From the NCBI GenBank assembly GCA_016839385.1, contig JAEOUK010000529.1:1-11227 (forward strand): a stretch of DNA of 11,227 bases, read 5' to 3'. The DNA comes from Promethearchaeota archaeon (GTDB taxonomy: Archaea > Asgardarchaeota > Lokiarchaeia > Sigynarchaeales > MK-D1). Positions 6,826-11,227 of this stretch are shown piece after piece; positions within the stretch are counted from its first letter, which is position 1; each line of letters begins with the position of its first letter. The position numbers were made by a program, and so were the translations under genes. The notes under the pieces are model-generated. The model did not search any database. It was not told where the DNA came from and was given only the letters and a program-made list of their open reading frames with translations.

Positions 6826-7230
6826 ATTCCAACAATAAAATATGCTATTCCGACTGACGGAAGCTTAGTAGCCGTGCATTTTGGACGCGCACCTGCCTTT
6901 ACGTTTATCGATGTTGAAGATGGTAGATAAATAAACAAAAATGTTGTGGAAAATCCCGGAGCAATTCAGTATACACCAGGTTCAGTTCCAAAATTTTTAT
7001 ATGAACAAAGAACCAGGGTAATTGTTTCTGGAGGAATGGGAGGAAGAGCGATTCAATTCTTTGAACAATTCAAGATTCGAGTTATTTTAGGAGCATCAAG
7101 TTCTGTAGAAGACACAATTCAGACAATCTTGAAAGGAGAATTAAAAGATGGGGTTAATATTGCCCATCCCGATGGACAAAATAGTGGTTGTGGTGATCAT
7201 AAACATAATCACAACTGTGGAAATCACTAA
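6826..7230 (+). pseudogene. NifX/NifB-type dinitrogenase Fe-Mo cofactor-binding family protein, interrupted by an in-frame TAA
   Basis: Translation from about 6826 gives a clear member of the family: KYAIPTDGSLVAVHFGRAPA, FIDVEDGR, then after a TAA at 6928-6930, NKNVVENPGA, TPGSVPKFL, VIVSGGMGGRAIQFF and ILGASSSVEDTI. The frame does not shift; the stop replaces one residue where relatives have an ordinary amino acid. The C-terminal tail is rich in Cys and His (CGDHKHNHNCGNH), a likely metal-binding extension. No ATG, GTG or TTG precedes the conserved N-terminus; ATT 6826 (7 nt after GGTGA) or ATA 6835 would have to serve. The downstream part alone could be read from GTG 6946 (94 residues) but would lack the first strand. 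Such proteins bind or carry iron-sulphur or metal clusters and are not limited to nitrogen fixers. It may be a recent pseudogene, a sequence error or a readthrough gene. Confidence 0.75.
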
Positions 7231-8255
7231 GGAAACAATAGAAAAATTCCGTACAGTATTCCTGATAGAAGTGCTGCTATTGGAAAAGTAATCAACCAGC
7301 TAATTACCATTTTTCTGAACGACTTCTTATCTGGTCGTTCTCCTTTTATATATGCAGCTCCCAGTATTGCGAATACTAATACATGAGATCCAGAGATCGG
7401 GAATCCAAGCAGAGTTGCTAGAAATAACACTAATGCTGAAGAAAGTTGGATCACTACCCCATCACTGGGTCGCATTTTTACTAACCCCCCACCTACAGAT
7501 TTAATTACATTCTTACCCACAATAATCAATCCGAATGCCATCATTAATCCTGCGATTCCAAGGTACAGGAATTTGTATGGATTGAGCTCAATGTTTGTTT
7601 CTGCTAATCCGAAAAAAATACCTACTGCATTTGCACTATCATTTCCTCCACGAGTGAATTGTGTCCAAAATACGGTTCCCATAAGTATGTACATAAAAAT
7701 TCGTTCTATCCTTTCCACTCTTAATAGACTATTATTCGTTTTCGTTTTCCGCATGATAAATTCAAGAAGCCACTGGAATAACATTGCCATTAGAAATCCC
7801 AAAATCGGTGAAATTACCCATCCAAGGACAATATTGATCATTTTGGGCCAGTATAAGCTTTCAGAGAATAATTGTCCTGGGAAAAACGACCATACAATTC
7901 CTATTCCGAAAATGGATCCGACAACAGAATGTGTTGTACTAATGGGAGCACCAGTTTGAGACGCAACTATTAACCAAACAGTTGTACTCAATAAAACTGC
8001 TAACATCATTCGATTATCATAAATTACATTTTCTCCAACGAGATCAGCTCCAACCGATTTTCCGACATTTGTACTCAGAAACATACAGCCAATCAAAGCT
8101 AATCCTCCTCCAATATACACTGAAGTACGGATCTTTAATGAACCAGAACCTACTACAGTTGCCATAGTTTCATCGTTTGCACCGATTCCAAATGCAAGAA
8201 ACATGGATAATATAAGTAGAACGTAAATCATTGCGTCTAGAGCCAGATAAACCAC
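7227..8255 (-). CDS. pit: PiT-family inorganic phosphate permease
   Basis: This is a low-affinity phosphate (or sulphate) transporter of the PiT/Pho-4 family, which moves metal-phosphate or phosphate with protons or sodium across the cytoplasmic membrane. The 342-residue product contains the two inverted-repeat signatures. The first has GIGANDETMATVVGSGSL (about residues 23-40) and APISTTHSVVG. The second has GGNDSANAVG and GFPISGSHVLVFAILGAA. About ten hydrophobic helices surround them. Length is within the archaeal range. The start is uncertain: GTG 8255, 3 nt after the upstream stop, is listed, but ATG 8231 would still leave a complete first helix. The gene follows the DUF47 regulator-like gene, a classic pairing, and ends in a 4-bp tail-to-tail overlap with the NifX-like gene. 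Confidence 0.93.
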   Translation of the reverse strand: MVYLALDAMIYVLLILSMFLAFGIGANDETMATVVGSGSLKIRTSVYIGGGLALIGCMFLSTNVGKSVGADLVGENVIYDNRMMLAVLLSTTVWLIVASQTGAPISTTHSVVGSIFGIGIVWSFFPGQLFSESLYWPKMINIVLGWVISPILGFLMAMLFQWLLEFIMRKTKTNNSLLRVERIERIFMYILMGTVFWTQFTRGGNDSANAVGIFFGLAETNIELNPYKFLYLGIAGLMMAFGLIIVGKNVIKSVGGGLVKMRPSDGVVIQLSSALVLFLATLLGFPISGSHVLVFAILGAAYIKGERPDKKSFRKMVISWLITFPIAALLSGILYGIFLLFP

Positions 8256-8258
8256 CTA

Positions 8259-8897
8259 TTAAAGAGTATATTTACAAATTAGTTCGAAAATACTATCAGC
8301 AAATTGTTCTGCTGTATCAGCGACTTTAGCTATTTGCATGAATATTGTTTCATAGAACCGAAACTCAATTGGATCTAAATTTGATGAAAATATCTTCTCT
8401 AAACCGTTCCAATTTAGTCTTCTCACTTCTCGACGGAAGTCTTCGATTTGAATAATTGTCTTTTTTGCTGCTTCGAAATCATTAAAAACTTCAATAACCA
8501 TCTGTTCTACCTGAGCTCCAATATTTTTTATTAAAGAACTGATTTCATCTAAAATCGAATTAATTGCTTTGTCAGGTTTTGGACGGAAAAGCAGCATCTT
8601 TCGGACAGCAAATTCTGCTCGATCTACTATTTTATCTAGCTCTTTTACGATAAATATTCTATCCGGTCTACTAAATACCATAGTTTCCTTGCCAAACATT
8701 CGCTCAAAAATGGTTTCACTCAATCGATCCTGTCGCTTTTCCATAGCTATAGTTTCTTCTGAATATTTCTTCATGGATTCGAAGTCATCTTCAGAAAAAG
8801 CATGAATCGCATCCGATAATTGATATAATGCTTTAGCAGTGATTTCTGCATCCTCTTGAAATAAATCATACAATGAAGGTTTATTCTTCTTTAACAT
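8259..8897 (-). CDS. PhoU-like DUF47 family protein, Pit accessory protein
   Basis: This 212-residue, all-helical cytoplasmic protein belongs to the DUF47/PhoU-like group (often labelled phosphate transport regulator), whose genes commonly sit directly before pit. Visible traits are the N-terminal helix with LYDLFQEDAEITAKAL, the EKRQDRLSETIFERMF helix, KELDKIVDRAEFAVRK, IEDFRREVRR and a last helix with IAKVADTAEQFADSI. The D/E-rich helix motifs resemble the metal-binding E/DxxxD patterns of PhoU bundles. ATG 8897 has no ribosome-binding site, but a TATA-like box is centred about 26 nt upstream, so a leaderless message is likely. Only 3 nt separate its TAA from GTG of pit, so they form an operon in which it probably modulates PiT uptake (family knowledge, not shown here). 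Confidence 0.9.
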   Translation of the reverse strand: MLKKNKPSLYDLFQEDAEITAKALYQLSDAIHAFSEDDFESMKKYSEETIAMEKRQDRLSETIFERMFGKETMVFSRPDRIFIVKELDKIVDRAEFAVRKMLLFRPKPDKAINSILDEISSLIKNIGAQVEQMVIEVFNDFEAAKKTIIQIEDFRREVRRLNWNGLEKIFSSNLDPIEFRFYETIFMQIAKVADTAEQFADSIFELICKYTL

Positions 8898-8919
8898 AAC
8901 TTTGCAAAAGGGGAATCAA

Positions 8920-8926
8920 TCATAAA
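8920..8926 (-). promoter_or_regulatory. TATA-like box of the DUF47-pit operon
   Basis: On the minus strand CATTTATG is centred about 26 nt before ATG 8897, and no Shine-Dalgarno sequence lies between. The spacing suits leaderless transcription. The box itself is only a moderate TATA match. Confidence 0.35.
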
Positions 8927-9064
8927 TGAATTTCGTATTAATAAGGTGTCACGTACTATCTGGATGACATATAGATATATTCTTAAAAATAGAATTTAGT
9001 GTGAAAGATAGATTTCACGATTATTTCTTAATGTATTACTATGTATGTTTGATTTATTGAACAG

Positions 9065-9084
9065 ATCGTTAATTTTTTAACGAT
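9065..9084. terminator. Perfect 8-bp hairpin at the end of the CMD-family gene
   Basis: ATCGTTAA and TTAACGAT flank a TTTT spacer. One arm contains the last codons and TAA stop of the minus-strand gene. It could help terminate or protect the transcript 3' end, but it is AT-rich and no U-run follows on the minus strand. Confidence 0.3.
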
Positions 9085-9694
9085 TCCGGTTCATCATACT
9101 TACCATTTTTAATGCGGGTATAGCAGAGATGTAGTACATTAGCGCTTCAAGTCCTGGAGAACCATTTTCAGGGAGTATTCCATGGTATCTATGAATATAG
9201 GCATCTATAGTATTACCAAAGAGATTTCCTAAAGTAATCATTCTACATGCTGTTAAGATTTGTTTAGATTTTTCTACACCGTAGATTTTAACGAGTTGTT
9301 TAAGAGACTCTCTACTAGGTGTTTCATTGGATTCTGCAAAATGTTGAGCAAATGCTAGAGCTGGAAGTTGTTCCTTGTTAGCACAATTAATATTTCCCTC
9401 CAAAATTTCTCGAATTTCATCGTCAGAACATCCAGATTCTAGTGCTATTTTTGTATGAAAATAAGAACAGTATCGACATCCATTAACGGAGGTCACCGCT
9501 AACATAATTCTTTCCATAAATTCCTTGCTCAAACCTGAAAGATTCTGCATATCTTTCATATTAATAATCACTTGGTAGAGTATTTGCTGTAGAATCTTCC
9601 AATTTAGACTCCTTTTTTTATATATTTTATTACTAACACGTGTTGATCCACTTTTTTTCAGGAGTTTAATTGTATGCACATGATTCTTGTTCAT
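9077..9694 (-). CDS. Carboxymuconolactone decarboxylase (CMD)/AhpD-like family protein
   Basis: The 205-residue product carries the AhpD-type core GCRYCSYFHTK (Cys73, Cys76, His80), the CxxC plus His arrangement that gives thiol-disulphide peroxidase-related activity in family members. It is followed by typical helices (LEGNINCANKEQLPALAFAQ, and later GNLFGNTIDAYIHRYHG). The protein is probably a soluble helical oligomer; whether it reduces peroxides or serves another role is not evident. The first 45 residues are basic and not obviously conserved, so the true start might be an internal ATG such as codon 46, though ATG 9694 is the first available. No Shine-Dalgarno is seen. It follows the GNAT gene by 50 bp and might share its transcript or use a weak box overlapping the T-run near 9725. 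Confidence 0.88.
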   Translation of the reverse strand: MNKNHVHTIKLLKKSGSTRVSNKIYKKRSLNWKILQQILYQVIINMKDMQNLSGLSKEFMERIMLAVTSVNGCRYCSYFHTKIALESGCSDDEIREILEGNINCANKEQLPALAFAQHFAESNETPSRESLKQLVKIYGVEKSKQILTACRMITLGNLFGNTIDAYIHRYHGILPENGSPGLEALMYYISAIPALKMVSMMNRNR

Positions 9695-9717
9695 AATTGA
9701 TTTACTGCATATTAGAC

Positions 9718-9727
9718 GTAAAAAGAA
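9718..9727 (-). terminator. T-run after the GNAT gene
   Basis: The minus strand reads CTTCTTTTTAC about 20 nt past the GNAT stop. Pyrimidine-rich T-runs of this kind act as archaeal terminators; the same run could instead be a weak TATA element for the next gene. Confidence 0.3.
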
Positions 9728-9744
9728 GTTGTGGATTTTTGAAG

Positions 9745-10590
9745 TTAACCTATCGCAAAATTATACATTGCATAAAAATTTGAAAGGTCTTCAGTAATTT
9801 TACTCCCACGGATCATACGTTTACATCTCATTGCTGAATTTTCAATCAGATGTAGTATTTCTATAACCTTCAACGAACGTTCATTGTGCGTTAAATAATA
9901 TAATTTTCGACCTCCTGATGAAAAGGCATATTTGAGAAGTTCAACAAATACAGGAATATTTTTCGCACCTACTGGACCGATGTTTTCACCTGATACAAAC
10001 GCATAACCTAGCCGAGGCTTCACGATTAATTGACCATTTTTTATTAAGGAACGCAGAAGTTTTGTTCTATCATCTCCATAAATTTGCTTGTCAAGTGTAT
10101 ATATCCAAGGTAAAATTCGATTGGTGGTTTTTACTCTCCGAGTATTGATTTCTTCATTAAATTTAACCTCATAAACCGAACCAAGAAAATCTTCCTCAAA
10201 CCCATATTTTCTATAAAGATTTTCCCCCATTTTCGTTGCATATAGTCGAATAGTTCGAATATTTCTCGATTCGAGTTCATTTATTATGTGATTGAGGATT
10301 AAACTTCCAATACCTTGATTTTGATATTGAACTTCTACACACATATAACCCAAAGATGCTGTTGTTTTAAAAGCAAAACATAAACAAAATCCGATTAATG
10401 TTTGACCTGTAAATGCTCCGTAGAATTCAGCGAGGTTACTTCTTTGCCAATTTGTCCAATGTGTCTTGGTAAGTCGGTATAAAGATTCATCATCAGTTCT
10501 ATGGAAAGAATTCATAAAAACTTGAATCGCTTGTTCCAATTCATGTTTCCGTATCTTCCGTACTGAACATTGTTTAGCACTAATTTGCAT
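9745..10590 (-). CDS. Two-domain GNAT-family N-acetyltransferase
   Basis: The 281-residue product joins two GNAT-type domains. The N-terminal one (to about residue 145) has the acetyl-CoA-binding motif A, VEVQYQNQGIGSLIL, preceded by a YMCVEV strand and followed by RLYATKMGENLYRKYGF. The C-terminal one (about 155-281) resembles the YitH/HsdE-like acetyltransferase_18 domain, with DKQIYGDDRTKLLRSL and GYAFVSGENIGPVGAKN. Substrate is unknown. A longer frame begins at GTG 10611, but a TATA-like box at 10618-10625 would place the transcript start near 10595, so ATG 10590 fits better, probably leaderless or with a very short leader. It is separated from the upstream MaoC-type gene by a T8 terminator. 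Confidence is high for the family, lower for the exact start. Confidence 0.88.
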   Translation of the reverse strand: MQISAKQCSVRKIRKHELEQAIQVFMNSFHRTDDESLYRLTKTHWTNWQRSNLAEFYGAFTGQTLIGFCLCFAFKTTASLGYMCVEVQYQNQGIGSLILNHIINELESRNIRTIRLYATKMGENLYRKYGFEEDFLGSVYEVKFNEEINTRRVKTTNRILPWIYTLDKQIYGDDRTKLLRSLIKNGQLIVKPRLGYAFVSGENIGPVGAKNIPVFVELLKYAFSSGGRKLYYLTHNERSLKVIEILHLIENSAMRCKRMIRGSKITEDLSNFYAMYNFAIG

Positions 10591-10617
10591 TTCAGCAGTG
10601 AGATCTCGCACTAAGAC

Positions 10618-10625
10618 TTAATATA
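10618..10625 (-). promoter_or_regulatory. TATA box of the GNAT gene
   Basis: TATATTAA on the minus strand is centred about 31 nt before ATG 10590 and only about 10 nt before GTG 10611, so it argues against the GTG as start. Confidence 0.45.
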
Positions 10626-10643
10626 GCTTCCTATTTTTAATTC

Positions 10644-10651
10644 AAAAAAAA
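10644..10651 (-). terminator. T8 terminator after the MaoC-type gene
   Basis: An eight-T run on the minus strand (within TTCTTTTTTTTG) lies about 20 nt past the stop of the MaoC-type gene. It is a typical archaeal intrinsic termination signal, without a required hairpin. Confidence 0.5.
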
Positions 10652-10670
10652 GAATAAGAGTAAAATTCTG

Positions 10671-11102
10671 TTATTGGATAATAACTAATGCAAATCCTTC
10701 GGTTACAAGTTCTTCTCCTTGCTTATACACATTTGTTTGGATTTTGAGGAATTTCAGTTTTCCGTCTTTTTTGGTGAATTTTTCAATAACTTCACCTTTT
10801 GCAGTTAGTGTATCTCCAATAAACACAGGCTTCCGAAACTTTACTTCTTGTGACATATATACAGCCCCAGGACCTGGAAGGTGCATCCCCAACACAGCAC
10901 TAATTAAAGATGCAGAGATCATTCCATGCGCAATACGCTGCTTGAACATTGTGGTTTTTGCGTAATCCTCATTTACGTGGATCGGATTATAATCTCCAGA
11001 TAGTTTTGCAAATGCCTGAATGTCTTCATTTTTAATAGTCTTTGTATGTTCTGCTTTATCCCCGAGATTAAAGTCGTCCCAATTAGCTACTTTTATATCC
11101 AT
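10671..11102 (-). CDS. MaoC-like (R)-specific enoyl-CoA hydratase/dehydratase
   Basis: This is a 143-residue single hot-dog-fold protein of the MaoC/PhaJ type, which hydrates trans-2-enoyl-CoA to (R)-3-hydroxyacyl-CoA. The catalytic segment is intact: AKLSGDYNPIHVNEDYA supplies Asp37 and His42, followed by RIAHGMISASLIS, the conserved helix end. Further on GPGAVYMSQEVKFRKPVFIGDTL matches the family core. Length equals that of PhaJ-like single-domain hydratases. A longer frame starts at GTG 11111, but that codon lies within the GGTGA ribosome-binding site that serves ATG 11102 five nt later, so ATG is preferred. A good TATA box lies upstream and a T8 run follows, so it is probably a single-gene transcript. 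Its role could be fatty-acyl or hydroxyacyl-CoA metabolism. Confidence 0.92.
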   Translation of the reverse strand: MDIKVANWDDFNLGDKAEHTKTIKNEDIQAFAKLSGDYNPIHVNEDYAKTTMFKQRIAHGMISASLISAVLGMHLPGPGAVYMSQEVKFRKPVFIGDTLTAKGEVIEKFTKKDGKLKFLKIQTNVYKQGEELVTEGFALVIIQ

Positions 11103-11107
11103 AATTT

Positions 11108-11112
11108 TCACC
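11108..11112 (-). promoter_or_regulatory. Ribosome-binding site GGTGA of the MaoC-type gene
   Basis: GGTGA (within AAGGTGAAA) ends 5 nt before ATG 11102. It overlaps the alternative GTG 11111, which is therefore unlikely to initiate. Confidence 0.6.
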
Positions 11113-11140
11113 TTAGTGTTCTATCTTTTGACTTGTCGTC

Positions 11141-11147
11141 TATAAAA
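11141..11147 (-). promoter_or_regulatory. TATA box of the MaoC-type gene
   Basis: TTTTATA on the minus strand is centred 42 nt before ATG 11102, which predicts a start near 11118 and a leader of about 16 nt containing the ribosome-binding site. Confidence 0.55.
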
Positions 11148-11161
11148 TTTATTGGTAGTTT

Positions 11162-11227
11162 TCATCCGATTGAATTAACGAGCAAAATAACTATCCCCAC
11201 GATGTTAAAAACAACAGCAATTACAAA
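11162..11227 (-). CDS. C-terminal end of a probable membrane protein (5' part outside window)
   Basis: An open frame enters from the right edge on the minus strand and encodes 21 residues before TGA 11164-11162. The residues (FVIAVVFNIVGIVILLVNSI, then Gly) form a plausible terminal transmembrane helix. Too little is visible to name the protein, and a chance open frame cannot be excluded at this length. Confidence 0.45.
   Translation of the reverse strand, partial: FVIAVVFNIVGIVILLVNSIG

Noticed and set aside
6928..6930. Selenocysteine or pyrrolysine recoding as the explanation of the internal stop
   Set aside because: Those use UGA and UAG; this codon is UAA, and no Cys or Lys requirement is known at this position.
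6826..7230. Frameshift in the NifX-like gene
   Set aside because: Family residues before and after the stop are in the same frame, so a base substitution, error or readthrough is needed, not a shift.
7573..7959. 128-residue plus-strand frame, and the smaller ones at 7982-8167 and 8569-8805
   Set aside because: Antisense shadows of the pit and DUF47 genes, which have clear family motifs.
8898..9076. Possible RNA gene or riboswitch in the longest gap
   Set aside because: AT-rich with only short dyads; no tRNA-like cloverleaf or conserved riboswitch core was seen.
10744..10965. 73-residue plus-strand frame
   Set aside because: Antisense to the conserved MaoC-type gene.

Overview
The window looks like an AT-rich archaeal chromosome fragment. 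It encodes the end of an A/V-type rotary ATPase operon. Candidate promoters are archaeal TATA-like boxes lying about 24-30 nt upstream of likely transcript starts, and no convincing bacterial -35/-10 pair was seen. Ribosome-binding sites match both parts of the archaeal anti-Shine-Dalgarno pairing (GGAGG and GGTGA). Low GC and short intergenic gaps would fit a mesophilic lineage such as an Asgard archaeon, but the sequence alone does not settle the phylum.

Layout. Positions 1-3822 (+): ATPase subunit B (3' end only), D and I, then an isoprenylcysteine-methyltransferase-like membrane protein that appears to start at an AUU codon. Positions 3803-4243 (-): a small CxxC/CxxH protein of unknown function, diverging from 4281-6698 (+), which holds a fused NAD(P)HX epimerase/dehydratase (Nnr) and an orphan seven-helix membrane protein. 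Positions 6826-7230 (+): a NifX/NifB-family metal-cofactor-binding protein, also with an apparent AUU start and interrupted by one in-frame TAA. Positions 8897-7227 (-): a two-gene phosphate unit, a PhoU-like DUF47 protein followed by a PiT permease. Positions 11102-9077 (-): a MaoC-type hydratase, a two-domain GNAT acetyltransferase and an AhpD-like carboxymuconolactone decarboxylase-family protein. The right edge (11162-11227, -) holds the last 21 residues of a probable membrane protein. No intergenic gap exceeds 300 bases; the longest, 8898-9076, holds a promoter and two weak dyads. No tRNA, rRNA, CRISPR or insertion sequence was seen.

Function. Most genes are housekeeping: proton- or sodium-driven ATP synthesis, repair of damaged NAD(P)H, and phosphate uptake. 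The most notable signals concern translation. Two genes have homology that begins upstream of any ATG/GTG/TTG, and each has a GGTGAG ribosome-binding site 6-8 nt before an in-frame ATT. One of them also carries an in-frame stop at a position where the family has a single ordinary residue. No wholly new multi-gene system could be supported.
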